Assembly (NCBI GenBank): GCA_020637635.1
Contig: JACKKB010000003.1
Coordinates: 124,001-188,000, forward strand
DNA from: Albidovulum sp.
Lineage (GTDB): Bacteria > Pseudomonadota > Alphaproteobacteria > Rhodobacterales > Rhodobacteraceae
Reading direction: 5' to 3'
DNA: 64,000 bases
Shown: one piece after another, positions 26,233 through 35,377 of the stretch
Layout of the letters: each line of letters starts with the position of its first letter
How positions within the stretch are numbered: position 1 is the first letter of the stretch
The notes under the pieces: generated by a model
Database searches by the model: none
Told to the model about the DNA's origin: nothing
What the model saw: the letters and a program-made list of their open reading frames with translations, nothing else
Translations under genes and position numbers: made by a program

Positions 26233-27290
26233 TGATACCAAGATCAGTCATCCTGCGATGTAGCCAGGGCTGCCGGGGTGTCTGCAATCAGCAGTTTCGC
26301 GCCGCCTTCTCGCCCAGCGCGCCGATCGCCGAAAAAGACGCGGCGGCTGGTATTGAATGCGGCGCGCGAACTTGGCTACCAACCGAATACGATTGCCAGA
26401 AACGCTGTCGACGGCGCGCAAAGGAGGTGCAGCAGAAACCGGCATGGTCAGGGTGATCGTGACCCAGCTCGAGCCGTTCTTCGCCCATACGATCGCGCAT
26501 TTCGGCCGCAGCGTGCAAATGGCGGCTGGCACATGCTGCTTGCCTCTTCACCGTGGACAGTCAGGCCGAGGTCGACGCCCTGAACGCGCTCATGCGGTAC
26601 AAGATTGACAGCGTCATCATCCTGTCCGCGATCCTCAGCGACCACATGGCCAGGGTTTGCCGCGCTCAGGGCACGCCGGTCATGCTCTACAACCGGAGCG
26701 CCGGCGATCTCGGCGTCAGCTCCGTCGTGATCGAGAACCATGAAGGCGGCCGCCTTGCCGCCGACATCCTGCGTGAGGCCGGCCATGAGCGGATCGCGTT
26801 CGTCGGCGGCGACACGGCCGACCAGACATCGCTTGCGCGCGAGGCGGGATTTGTCGAACGGCTGAAAGAGGACGGGTTGACCCTGTTCCAGCGCGAAAGC
26901 GGCGACTATACGTTCGTCAGCGGCCGAGAGGCCGGCTTGCGACTCCTCGCCCGAAGCGAACGTCCGGATGCGGTGTTCTGCGCCAGCGATGTCATGGCAC
27001 TCGGCGTACTGCACGCGGCGCGCTTCGAACTCGGCCTGAGGGCGCCACAGGATTTCTCGCTGATCGGCTTCGACGACATTCCCTCCGCCGCGTGGCCAGG
27101 GCACAAGCTGACGACGATCCGCCAGCCGATCCGCCGCATGATCCGCGAAGCCGTGGACATTCTGGTCGAACAGATGGAAAGCCCCGACCTCTCGCCCCGG
27201 ACAAGCCGGTTTGTCGGCACGCTGATCCTGCGGGAAACCGTGCGCGGAATCGGGCCGACGAGTAATCTGGCAGAAGCACATTCGGCTTAA
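26233..27290 (+). pseudogene. LacI-family regulator with a frameshifted N-terminus
   Basis: The last 245 codons (from 26553) are open and encode a normal effector domain: VSSVVIENHEGGRLAADILREAGHERIAFVGG, DAVFCASDVMALGVLHAARFELGLR, GFDDIPSAAWPGHKLTTIRQP. The DNA-binding part is present only as pieces in three frames: CDVARAAGVS, QSAVSR-like text, AFSPSAPIAEK, TRRLVLNAARELGYQPNTIARN and GMVRVIVTQLEPFFAHTI. At least three frameshifts therefore separate the helix-turn-helix from the rest. Sequencing error is unlikely for so many shifts in a 350-base stretch, but should be considered. Locus B genes may now be unrepressed. Confidence 0.78.
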
Positions 27291-27917
27291 GGCCGCGCTT
27301 CCCCCGAATATGACGCAAGACGTCTTGAGCGGGGGGCTGATGACGGGATTATCCCCGCGGCGTCATGGTTTCCAGGATACGCGCCACTTCCCCCAAGAAC
27401 TGACGCACCTGACGTTCGGCCCGAAGGCGTCGCAGGTCCGCGACCGACCGATCCGGAAAGGACTGAGCGAGAGGTGAAAGCGGTCTGCCCGGGAAGACAT
27501 CGGATTTGCATTGCAGGCGCAGCGGCCATTGCGCGGTGCCTTGACCCGGAACCTGCCGAAGAGCGTGTCGAGCACTGGCGACCGAAGATCATGCATGGCG
27601 CGGACCCCGTCGCAGTCCGGACCGATCCTGCTGGCCTCGCGAACCGCCTCGAACTGGTCGAGCAGGGTCGCAGTCTGCAGCTGCCCCATGAGCATGTCTT
27701 CATCTTCGAGCAACAGCCCGAGCCCCTCAGTCTGCGTGCGCCGAAACGGGCGGGACAAGCGGCCGAGACGATGCCTCTTAGTTGTCCCGTTCCCATGGGT
27801 CGTCTCGACATCAATCCGGCCGTCCAGGGCAGCTCCCCTCTCAATGAACCACCAGCGGACAGCCCCAGGTCTTGCCCTCCCCCGGGAATTTCCCAGCAAC
27901 GCCGCCCGGACCCCGAG
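27291..27917. other. unassigned stretch between loci B and C
   Basis: A minus-strand open frame at 27363-27899 (178 codons) contains a protein-like middle (LLLEDEDMLMGQLQTATLLDQFEAVREASR, then IGPDCDGVRAMHDLRSP) between Arg-rich ends. I see no known domain. It may be a degraded gene 3' of OtnI; a real hypothetical protein cannot be excluded. A 12-base palindrome CAAGACGTCTTG lies at 27316-27327. Confidence 0.35.
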
Positions 27918-28694
27918 CTAGGGCCGCGGCCTGCGCTCCTGGCGGAACGCCCGCATCCAGCCCAGCCCGGCTTCGGTTCCGGCCCCGGTCTGGGCATGCG
28001 GGCGGTATTCGCAACCGAAGGCGCCAGCATAGCCCGCCGCGCGCATCGCGGGCAGCAGCGTGGCATAGTCCAGCGTGCCTCGGTCGGGCTCCTCCCGGGT
28101 GGGGATTGAGGCGATCTGCACATGGCCCACCTGCCCTGCCGCGGCACGGAACCGCGCCAGGCAATCGCCGTGCTGGGTTTCGATGTGATAGCAGTCGAAC
28201 AGGATCTTCAGCCGCGGATGCGCCACCTCGGCCAGGATCGCCAGCGCCTGGTCGAGGTCGTGGAGGAAATAGGCCGGGTTGGCGGCGCGGCAGATCGGTT
28301 CGATCAGCACCACGCGACCGGTGGCCGCCAGCGCATGGCGCAGGTTTTCCGCCAGCACCCCCGCCGCTTCCGGCGCATCGGTGTTGCCCGACAACACATG
28401 GATCGCCGCCGCATCGCAAAGATCGGCCATGGCGATGGCCTCGTCGATGTCCCGGCGTGCCTGCGCCTGCTGCCCCGGGATCGCCGCGCAGCCGGCAGTT
28501 GTGCCCATCCGGACGTTCAGACCGATGACCGGCAGCCCGGTCTCGGCCAGGGCCGCACGCAGGTCCGCCGGATCGGTGCGCTGCGCCTCGTCATGGAACT
28601 CCACCGCGTCGAACCCGGCGGCAGCGGCGCGGCGGATGCGATCGAGGAACGGTAGCCCGGGCCATAGAAAGCCGGTATTGGCTGAAAAACGCAT
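27918..28694 (-). CDS. otnI: 2-oxo-tetronate isomerase / hydroxypyruvate isomerase family (OtnI-like)
   Basis: A 258-residue xylose-isomerase-like TIM barrel. Features of the Hyi/OtnI family are the start MRFSANTGFLWPGLPFLDRI, the metal/catalytic Glu in VLIEPICRAANPAYFL, the ILFDCYHIETQHGD segment and the second Glu in GAFGCEYRP. OtnI isomerises 2-oxo-tetronate to 3-oxo-tetronate in the tetronate pathway. The gene follows OtnC with a TGATG overlap and is last in the minus-strand run OtnK-OtnC-OtnI, which supports the assignment over hydroxypyruvate isomerase. Confidence 0.85.
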   Translation of the reverse strand: MRFSANTGFLWPGLPFLDRIRRAAAAGFDAVEFHDEAQRTDPADLRAALAETGLPVIGLNVRMGTTAGCAAIPGQQAQARRDIDEAIAMADLCDAAAIHVLSGNTDAPEAAGVLAENLRHALAATGRVVLIEPICRAANPAYFLHDLDQALAILAEVAHPRLKILFDCYHIETQHGDCLARFRAAAGQVGHVQIASIPTREEPDRGTLDYATLLPAMRAAGYAGAFGCEYRPHAQTGAGTEAGLGWMRAFRQERRPRP

Positions 28695-29338
28695 CAGTCC
28701 CACTCCACCCCGAACTTCGTTACCACCGCGCGGATTTCGGCCTCGCTGAGCAGCCTTGGCGAGGAGCCCCGGGTCAAGAGCGCGAGTTTCGCGGTTTCCT
28801 CCAGCTCTTCCACTGCGTTGATGGCAGCCTCCGGGTCGCGCCCGGCCACCACCGGCCCATGATTGGCAAGCAGCACCGCCGAACGCTTGCCCGCCAATCC
28901 GCGCACAGCCTCGCCCATAGCCGGATCTCCCGGCAGGAAAACCGGCAGAAGCCGTACCTTGCCCAGCCGCATGATGCCGTAGGCGGTCAGCGGCGGAAGC
29001 GCGTTCTCGGGGTCCACGTCGGGCAGCATCGACCAGGCGACGGAATGGGTCGAATGCAGATGCACCACCGCGCCTGCCGTGCTGCGGGTGTCGTAGAAGG
29101 CCGCGTGCAGCGCCATCTCCTTCGTCGGCGCGTCGCCCGAGAGGTGCCGCCCGCCCTCGATCAGCGCCAGCCGGGCGGGGTCGAGCGCGCCCAGGCTGAC
29201 CTCTGTCGGGCTGACCAGAAGCCTGCCGTCCGGCAGCCGCGCCGAGATGTTGCCAGAGGCACCGTTGGTCAGCCCCCGCGCGTACAGCGAGGCCGCGAGC
29301 CGGCACAGGGTTTCACGCAGCCGCGTCTCGTCGCTCAT
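28694..29338 (-). CDS. otnC: class II aldolase/adducin family, 3-oxo-tetronate 4-phosphate decarboxylase (OtnC-like)
   Basis: A 214-residue class II aldolase/adducin-fold enzyme. The zinc histidines are visible in AVVHLHSTHSVAWS and LLANHGPVVAG, and the phosphate-binding region is GLTNGASGNIS. OtnC converts 3-oxo-tetronate 4-phosphate to dihydroxyacetone phosphate and CO2. It overlaps OtnK by four bases upstream and OtnI by one base downstream, giving the classic kinase-decarboxylase-isomerase trio. The product would enter glycolysis. Confidence 0.87.
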   Translation of the reverse strand: MSDETRLRETLCRLAASLYARGLTNGASGNISARLPDGRLLVSPTEVSLGALDPARLALIEGGRHLSGDAPTKEMALHAAFYDTRSTAGAVVHLHSTHSVAWSMLPDVDPENALPPLTAYGIMRLGKVRLLPVFLPGDPAMGEAVRGLAGKRSAVLLANHGPVVAGRDPEAAINAVEELEETAKLALLTRGSSPRLLSEAEIRAVVTKFGVEWD

Positions 29339-30570
29339 GTCCCCTCCAGCACCCGCGCCGCCTTGGCGAAGAAATCCTCGGCGCCGAAGTTGCCTGACTT
29401 CAGCGCCAGAGTCACCGGCCGGCCGGCCAGCCTCAGCGCCGGCACGCCGGGGTCGATCTCGGGTCCGATCTCCAGCGCCCTCGCACCCAGAGCCTGCGTC
29501 ACCGCGCCCGAGGTCTCGCCACCGGCCGAGATCAGCCGGCCGACCCCGCGGCGGACCGCCTCCGCCGCAATCCGCGCGAAAATCCCCTCGATTGCCTCCG
29601 CCGAGGCCGCGCCGCCATATCTGGCCTGGGTGCGGCGCACCTCGTCGGGATCGGCGGAAGTATAGAGCAGCGGCAGGCCATCGGCGGCCAGCGCCCAGTC
29701 GAGCAATTCGCCCACTGCGAGCTGACCCGACATCACCGCGTCGATCTCGATCCTCCGCGCCGCGCCGCCGTCCGCGACATGCCTCGCCACTTGCCCCCGC
29801 GTGGCCTGCGAGCAAGAGCCGGAAAGCGCCAGCGCCGGCCCGGCCTCGCCGCGCCAATCGGCCGGTCCACCGGAGGCGCCATGCACCTCGGGCAGCGCCA
29901 ACGCCAGCCCAGAGCCGCCGGTCAACAGCGCGAAGTCCTTCGCGGCACGGCCCAGACGCCGCAGATCTCCGTCCTCGACCGTGTCGGCCACCACGATCTG
30001 CCGGCCCGCGTCACGCTCGGCAAGAAGCCCCGTGCGCGCGCTGGAACGAACCTTGGCCAGCGGCAGATGGCCCACCGGCACCCTGACCTGGTGGCCCAGC
30101 CAGCGGCGGATGTCGGGGTCGGTCATCGGAGTCAGCGGGTGGTCGCGCATGCCCGATTCGGACAGCAGCCGATCGCCGACGAAGAGATGTCCCTGATAGA
30201 TCGTTCGTCCCGTGGCCGGGAAGGCCGGGCATACGATCACCGGGTCGCGGGTTTCCAGCGCGGCGATCAGCGCCTCTATCACCGGGCCGATGTTGCCTGC
30301 GCGCGTGGAATCGAAGGTCGAGCAATATTTCAGGTAGATCTGCCGGCATCCCTGCGCCCGCAGCCAGTCGAGCGCGGCCAGCGAGCGCGCCACCGCCTCG
30401 GCCACCGGTACCGACCGCGTCTTGAGTGCGACGATGCCCGCCTCGACGTCTTGCCCGGCAGGACTGTCTGGCACGCCGACATACTGGACGGTGCGCATCC
30501 CCCCCTTGGCGAGGATCAGCCCGAGGTCGGACGAACCCGTGAAGTCGTCGCCGATGGCACCTAGAAGCAT
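29335..30570 (-). CDS. otnK: four-carbon acid sugar kinase (3-oxo-tetronate kinase, OtnK-like)
   Basis: A 411-residue DUF1537-family kinase. The N-terminus MLLGAIGDDFTGSSDLGLIL carries the conserved substrate-binding DDFTG motif; further landmarks are YLKYCSTFDST, CPAFPATGRTIYQGHLFVG, and the C-terminal ATP-binding SAGGETSGAVTQALG. It phosphorylates 3-oxo-tetronate at C4. I chose the ATG at 30570, with GAGAAGGA upstream; it overlaps the haem-b-like gene by 10 bases. Together with OtnC, OtnI and the LtnD-like dehydrogenase it makes a full route from L-threonate or a related four-carbon sugar acid to dihydroxyacetone phosphate. Confidence 0.9.
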   Translation of the reverse strand: MLLGAIGDDFTGSSDLGLILAKGGMRTVQYVGVPDSPAGQDVEAGIVALKTRSVPVAEAVARSLAALDWLRAQGCRQIYLKYCSTFDSTRAGNIGPVIEALIAALETRDPVIVCPAFPATGRTIYQGHLFVGDRLLSESGMRDHPLTPMTDPDIRRWLGHQVRVPVGHLPLAKVRSSARTGLLAERDAGRQIVVADTVEDGDLRRLGRAAKDFALLTGGSGLALALPEVHGASGGPADWRGEAGPALALSGSCSQATRGQVARHVADGGAARRIEIDAVMSGQLAVGELLDWALAADGLPLLYTSADPDEVRRTQARYGGAASAEAIEGIFARIAAEAVRRGVGRLISAGGETSGAVTQALGARALEIGPEIDPGVPALRLAGRPVTLALKSGNFGAEDFFAKAARVLEGT

Positions 30571-31301
30571 CGCGTCCTTCTCCGTTTGCGGCACGGGGTC
30601 AGTGCCCCTCGCGCCTTGTTCCATGCATGGTCGGGGTGGTTTCCGTAAACCGCGCGAATGATATCATGGCGCCGCCCGAGCGCCTCGAACAGCACCACCA
30701 GCGCAAGGCCCGTGGCGAGCATCAGCACGAAGGCAAGTGCGATCCCCGGCAGCCAGTATTGCGCCTGTCCGCTGGTGACTGGCACGACGGCCAGGAACAG
30801 CGGAAAATGGCCGCCGGTCTTGTGATATGCCTCGGACCAGCGCCGGCCCGGCGCCACGTCGTGGTGGTCGCCGTGCCAGACGGCGGGAGTCACTGTGTCG
30901 GCTTGCCTGCCCCATCTGCCGCAAGGCATACCGCGGCGCCAGGGGGCGACGATCTGCGGCGCAACGGACAGCACCGTGCCGAGGCCGAACCAGACATGCA
31001 GCGCGCCGCTGAACCCACCACTCAACATCAGCGCGAGACTAGCGCCCTCCAGCGAGGTCGTCATCGCGGCAGAGAACCCCCAGTCATGGAACGGCGCCCG
31101 GATCGGTTCAAAAGGCTCTCCGCTGGCCGGGCTGCGCCCGAGCCCGAACGACCGTGGCCCCAGCTTGAAGAACCGCGTGATCCGCCGCGCGAAGGGGACA
31201 TGGCCGAACCAGATGCCGAACATCAGCGCGGTGTGATAGCTCCAGCGCACCGCATTGGCGTGGCTGAACAGGCCCACCTCGTGGCGGATCGCCGCGTCCA
31301 T
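30561..31301 (-). CDS. cytochrome b561-like membrane protein, second copy
   Basis: A 246-residue homologue of the protein at 23945-24679. Shared blocks are YHTALMFGIWF, LALMLSGGFSGALHVWFGLG, EAYHKTGGHFPLFLA and VYGNHPDHAWNKAR. The four histidines proposed for haem ligation are kept (SYHTAL, FHDWGF, ALHVWF, YHKTGG). The frame is intact, but the segment after the first helix is degenerate-looking and the C-terminal end is Arg-rich, so it may be starting to decay. The upstream LVIVD gene on the same strand is clearly broken; the downstream otnK overlaps by 10 bases. Confidence 0.6.
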   Translation of the reverse strand: MDAAIRHEVGLFSHANAVRWSYHTALMFGIWFGHVPFARRITRFFKLGPRSFGLGRSPASGEPFEPIRAPFHDWGFSAAMTTSLEGASLALMLSGGFSGALHVWFGLGTVLSVAPQIVAPWRRGMPCGRWGRQADTVTPAVWHGDHHDVAPGRRWSEAYHKTGGHFPLFLAVVPVTSGQAQYWLPGIALAFVLMLATGLALVVLFEALGRRHDIIRAVYGNHPDHAWNKARGALTPCRKRRRTRCF

Positions 31302-32197
31302 CTCAGAGATTGTCCAGTTCGAGAGTGCAGACCCGGCATTCATGTCCGTAATGCAGATAGGCCCGTCCTTCGCGACGAAGATGTCGGTCGTGTCGACCAC
31401 ATGCGGCCAGTTCGGGCGCAAGCCCGTCACCCGGGCCGGCTTCGGCAGCACCGGGGCGGCGATCTCCTCGGGGCGGAAGGAGTTTCGGTTGTTACAGATC
31501 CGGATGTGTTTCGCGAGAGCCGCCCGGGTGTCGAAGACCGCTTCCTCGACCGCAAGACCGAGGCTGCGGCCCGACAGCGGCAGCGTGCTGCGGCCACCAG
31601 CAAAGGGCCGCGCGGTGTCGACCTGCGCCAGAAGCTTCGGGGCGCGCCGGTTCGGCACGTCGATTGGGGTCATTCCGCCGTCACGCCGGGCGTCGCAGCA
31701 TTCGACGCCCTTCAAGATCACATGGTGCAGCGCGTATGGGTGTCTCGGATCCCGGGTACGCATCTCTCCGGCCACCGTGTTCATCCCCGGCAGCCAGAGC
31801 GGACCGGGCCCGGATGCGTCTTTTCGGAGCTCCCGAAGTCGGCGATGGTGACGATGTCGTCGCTGATGCCCGGCGGCAGCGACGACATGTAGGCCCAGTC
31901 GTCGGATGTCTTCATGCCGGCATCGCCCGGCGTGTCCTTCATGTCGTTGACAATCTGGGTATCGCCGCAAGCTTTCAGGTGCTGCGCCCGGGTGCCGTTC
32001 GACTGCTCGGGATGGCGCACGAGTTTGGGAGGCCGTGGGTCGCGCACCTCCGGCACGCTGAAGCCGCCGGAAGAGCCGCGGCCGACAAAGGCAGAGCCAT
32101 CGGACACCACCTGGATGCCGCCGGCCGGCTCACCCTGGTCGGAATGGGTGAAGTTGCGCCTGCTGCGAGCATGGTCGGGTCTTGCAAGGTCAGTCAT
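31302..32197 (-). pseudogene. decayed LVIVD-repeat protein, second copy
   Basis: Starting at 32197 (MTDLARPDHARSRRNFTHSDQG) the frame follows the intact gene at 21737-22969, but about 70 residues are missing between NDMKDTPGDAGM and DDWAYMSSLPPGISDDIV. A frameshift near 31790 moves to the frame with LWLPGMNTVAGEMRTRD, YALHHVILKGVECCDARRDGG and FVAKDGPICITDMNAG, and a one-base loss before the normal LELDNL-stop ending fuses it in frame to the downstream haem-b-like gene. It lacks the residues around the pairs of histidines of the intact copy and is unlikely to work. Confidence 0.8.
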
Positions 32198-32496
32198 CTG
32201 GATGTTCCTGACCGGGGGGCGCGCTTGATTTCCGCCGAGGGCCCGGACCCGCCGACATGCCGTGCGACAGGATATCCGGAGATGCGGATGGACTTCGCAT
32301 GCAGGTAACCGTCAGACTTTCGACATTTCGAAACGATTACCCACACCCGCACGCCTCTGGACAACAAACCGACTTCACGACGTTCTTGTTCGATCCTGAG
32401 CAAGACCCGGAACCCTGCCCCCTATGCGTCACCGGCCATCGGCCTGATCTTTGTAGCTTCGAATTCAATCTGTGCCTCTCCGCCGTGAGGGCCGCG
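32198..32496. other. gap between the decayed LVIVD gene and the aldo-keto reductase gene
   Basis: About 300 bases without a supported gene. The local sequence is less GC-rich than its neighbours around 32310-32480. It would have to hold the end of the transcript from 41.6 kb or a promoter for the otn genes, but I see no clear stem-loop or promoter. Confidence 0.4.
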
Positions 32497-33474
32497 TCAG
32501 CCTGCGGTCGCCAAGCCCAGGTCTGCCAGAAAAGGCGCAACTTCCTCGGCGGCCAGCGCCAGGTCAACACCGCGGACGCTGGCGGCGACCTGCGCGGCGG
32601 TGCGGCAGCCGACCACCGGCACCACCGGGAACCCGGCCCGCCGGAACAGCGCCAGCATCGCCTGCGTCGGATCCACCCCGTGCCGCGCGGCAAGCGCCGA
32701 AAGCCGCGCGCCCCGGGCCCGGTTGCCGGCACTGTCATAGTGCCGCGCCGCAGGCCCGGTCAGCTGGCCCGCGGCCAGCTTGTCGAAGTATCCCTGCGCC
32801 TGCGCGGAATAGGGGATGGCGGCAATGCCGGTCTCGCGGTGCCAGCCGATCATGGCTGCATCCATTACGCACAGATCCGCTGCGGCGGTGCCAGGATTGC
32901 GCGCGGCCAGGCTCCATTCGACCTGGTTGGCTCGGAACCCTTCCCACCCCATCGCCTGCGCCGCTTCGTCCGCCAGCCGCAGCCGCGCCGCGGACCAGTT
33001 CGAGGCGCCGTAGTGCAGGATGCTGCCCTCTGCCCGCATTTCCTCCAGCGCGCCGAGGATCGCGGACGGGTCGCTGGCGGGATCGTCGCGGTGCAGATAG
33101 ACAATCGGCAGGCAGCCGAGTCCCAGGTTCTCGCGCGCTTCCTCCACGTCCTGGCGCAGGCTGGCCCGGTCGAGCCGCGTCTTGCCGGGCTGGCCCAGCA
33201 CCGGATGACCGATCTTGGTCGCCACCAGCACCTCGTCGGCCAGCCCACGTGCCGCGCGCCAGCGGCCGATGGTCTTTTCGCTGCACGACCGCTCTACCTC
33301 CGGCAGCCAGTCGGCATAGACATGCGCGGTATCGACGAAATTGCCCCCCAGGGCGACGAAGGCATCCAGCAAAGCGAACGACCGGTCGCGGTCCAGTTCC
33401 CCGCCCAGACGGTTGCCGCCAAGGCACAGGCGCGAGACCGAAAGCGCCGTTCCCGGCAGGGTCACGCGCGTCAC
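32497..33474 (-). CDS. aldo-keto reductase
   Basis: A 325-residue aldo/keto reductase barrel. The catalytic Asp-Tyr pair is in NFVDTAHVYADWL, Lys in VLVATKIGHPV, and His in LPIVYLHRDDP; the cofactor region contains YGASNWSAARL and VVPVVGCRTAAQV. The GTG start at 33474 overlaps the stop of the LtnD-like gene (GTGA). AKRs of this type use NADPH or NADH on sugar aldehydes or are L-fucose/galactose dehydrogenase-like. In this operon it could oxidise or reduce a sugar unit released from the imported solute. Confidence 0.88.
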   Translation of the reverse strand: MTRVTLPGTALSVSRLCLGGNRLGGELDRDRSFALLDAFVALGGNFVDTAHVYADWLPEVERSCSEKTIGRWRAARGLADEVLVATKIGHPVLGQPGKTRLDRASLRQDVEEARENLGLGCLPIVYLHRDDPASDPSAILGALEEMRAEGSILHYGASNWSAARLRLADEAAQAMGWEGFRANQVEWSLAARNPGTAAADLCVMDAAMIGWHRETGIAAIPYSAQAQGYFDKLAAGQLTGPAARHYDSAGNRARGARLSALAARHGVDPTQAMLALFRRAGFPVVPVVGCRTAAQVAASVRGVDLALAAEEVAPFLADLGLATAG

Positions 33475-34340
33475 CGCAGCCCCCCGAACAGTTCGGACGC
33501 CTCGAGGATCGCATAGATGTCGCGCTTGCCGGCACCCGAAGCCTGCGCCGCCGCCATCAGCTGGCGCACCGCCGACAGGACCGGCAGCGGCATCGCGTCC
33601 TTGCGCGCGGTCTCGAGGATCATGTCCACGTCCTTGGCCGCGGTGTCGATGTCGGAGGGCGGGGTATCGAACTGCCGGCCCTTCAGGATCGGCGCCTTCA
33701 GCGTCAGCTGCTTCGAGCCCAAGGGCCCGGCTTCCAGCACGTCCACCATCATCCCGAGATCGAGCCCCCCCTTCTCGCCGAAGGCCAGCGCCTCGCCCAG
33801 CATGGCGGAATAGACGCCGATGATAAATGAATGCACCAACTTCAGATACGCAGCCGCGTCGCCGGAACCGACATGCAGCGCACGGGCCGAGATTGCTGCA
33901 AAAGCCGAGCGGCAGGTCTCGAAATCCGCCGCCTCGCCCGAGGCGAAAAGCGTCAGTGTGCCCTCGGTGGCCGGCCCGATGCTGCCCGCCACCGCGCCGC
34001 AGAGATAGCCCCTGCCTCGCGCCGCCGCCGCCCGGCCCACGACCGCCGAGGCCGCCGGCGTCACGGTGGAAAGGTCGGCATAGACCGCGCCTTGCGCCAG
34101 GTTCTCGATCACTCCCCCGGGACCTAGTGCTACCTGATGCAGGATGGCGTCGTTCATGATCATCGAGATCACGATATCGCTGGCCTGCGCCACTGCGCCC
34201 GCGCCCGCGGCGGGCTCGGCGCCCGGCACGATGCGCGATGGATCGGGGTCGTAGGCGATGACACGGAAGCCCGCCTTCAGCAGGTTCGTCGCCATTGGCC
34301 CGCCCATCCGGCCGAGCCCGATGAAGCCGACCGCCGTCAT
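33471..34340 (-). CDS. ltnD: beta-hydroxyacid dehydrogenase, L-threonate dehydrogenase-like
   Basis: A 289-residue member of the 3-hydroxyisobutyrate dehydrogenase family. Features are the Rossmann motif GFIGLGRMGGPMATNL, the substrate loop DLSTVTPAAS, GSIGPATEGTL (usually GG-x-x-GA), and the catalytic lysine in AAYLKLVHSFIIG. In the tetronate pathway LtnD oxidises L-threonate to 2-oxo-tetronate, the substrate of OtnI; co-occurrence with otnK, otnC and otnI supports this. The stop overlaps the AKR start and the start overlaps the SnoaL stop (ATGA). The exact sugar acid is inferred. Confidence 0.78.
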   Translation of the reverse strand: MTAVGFIGLGRMGGPMATNLLKAGFRVIAYDPDPSRIVPGAEPAAGAGAVAQASDIVISMIMNDAILHQVALGPGGVIENLAQGAVYADLSTVTPAASAVVGRAAAARGRGYLCGAVAGSIGPATEGTLTLFASGEAADFETCRSAFAAISARALHVGSGDAAAYLKLVHSFIIGVYSAMLGEALAFGEKGGLDLGMMVDVLEAGPLGSKQLTLKAPILKGRQFDTPPSDIDTAAKDVDMILETARKDAMPLPVLSAVRQLMAAAQASGAGKRDIYAILEASELFGGLR

Positions 34341-35374
34341 ACGCCGGCCTCGCCATGCGCAACGATCTGCGCCATCACGGCGATCTCGTCGAAGACCCGG
34401 TATTCGCGGGCCAGCTTGCCATGCTCGATCTCGAAATGTGACGCGCCCAGAATGCGCACCGGCGCCCCGTTGGCCGGCCCGTAGAAAGGCGCCCCCGAAT
34501 AGCTGCCGCGCAACAGCCAGATCACCGCCGCGCGCGTGCCGATCTCGTCATTTTCGTGAATCGCGATGTCGCGGATCTCGACTTCGCAGTCCGGGAAGCG
34601 GGCCAGGAGGTCGATCAGCTCGTTCTCGTAGGGCCAGCGGCCCTGCACGCGTTTCATCCGCACTGTCTGGCAGAAGATCCGTTCGGATACATAGTTGCGC
34701 GTCTTGTGGAACAGGCGCCGATTCCAGACCTGGTCGAAATAGTCCTTGATCAGCGCGCACTCGGCCATGTGCCGGTCGGGGCGCGCTCCCGAGACGCCGA
34801 GCCGCGCCGGATCGGCAATGCGGCCGCCGAACGCCTCGCTGTCATCCCCGGCCGCGAGTTTTTGGCCGGTGACGGGCGACGACATCGCCAGCTTGCGCGC
34901 CACCATCCAGGGGTCGATGCCGAGCCCGCTCAGCACCGCATATTCGTCGCGCGCCAGCCATTCCTCGACGATGAGCCCGTCCTTCACCAGACAATGGGCT
35001 ACCGTGCGCGAGATGTAGTCGCGCCCCGTCGGCGGGCCGTAGATGAACGGCCCCAGATGCGTCCCGGTCTTGAGCACCCGGTGCGAGGAGATGAAGCCGT
35101 TGCGACCACGTGGCTCCCAAACCACGTCCTCAGCCATGCCGCCGCCGCCGTTAGGGAAGGCCGCCATCTTCTGCAGCGAGTTCTGGATCACCAGTTCCAG
35201 GTCATAGGTCTCGGCATAGGCCGTGTGAACCTTGACCGTGGGCCCGTAGTGATCGCGGATCAGCCCTGGCGACTGATCGACCCAGATCGCGTCGGTCCAG
35301 GACAGGATGTAGTCGCGCGGGTTGCGATAGGGCGCGTAGGCCGAAGGGTCGAGCTGGCTCAGCGTGTCGGTCAT
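34337..35374 (-). CDS. two-domain SnoaL/NTF2-like protein (form I-related)
   Basis: A 345-residue protein with two NTF2-like domains (about residues 15-160 and 190-335). It shares with form I the order RDYILSWTDAIWVDQ, EDVVWEPRGRNGFISSHR, YGPPTGRDYISRT and EEWLARDEYAVLSGLGIDP, and ends FEIEHGKLAREYRVFDEIAVMAQIV. It lacks the GNDNEWG linker of locus A and D members, so it forms a separate branch. It lies between the aldolase gene (3-base gap) and the LtnD-like gene (ATGA overlap), as part of the locus C operon. Confidence 0.8.
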   Translation of the reverse strand: MTDTLSQLDPSAYAPYRNPRDYILSWTDAIWVDQSPGLIRDHYGPTVKVHTAYAETYDLELVIQNSLQKMAAFPNGGGGMAEDVVWEPRGRNGFISSHRVLKTGTHLGPFIYGPPTGRDYISRTVAHCLVKDGLIVEEWLARDEYAVLSGLGIDPWMVARKLAMSSPVTGQKLAAGDDSEAFGGRIADPARLGVSGARPDRHMAECALIKDYFDQVWNRRLFHKTRNYVSERIFCQTVRMKRVQGRWPYENELIDLLARFPDCEVEIRDIAIHENDEIGTRAAVIWLLRGSYSGAPFYGPANGAPVRILGASHFEIEHGKLAREYRVFDEIAVMAQIVAHGEAGV

Positions 35375-35377
35375 GTG

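Noticed and set aside
27316..27327. Perfect 12-base palindrome CAAGACGTCTTG after the decayed lacI gene
   Set aside because: It does not match the LacI consensus, has no second copy that I see, and 12-base palindromes are expected by chance in 64 kb; not called an operator.
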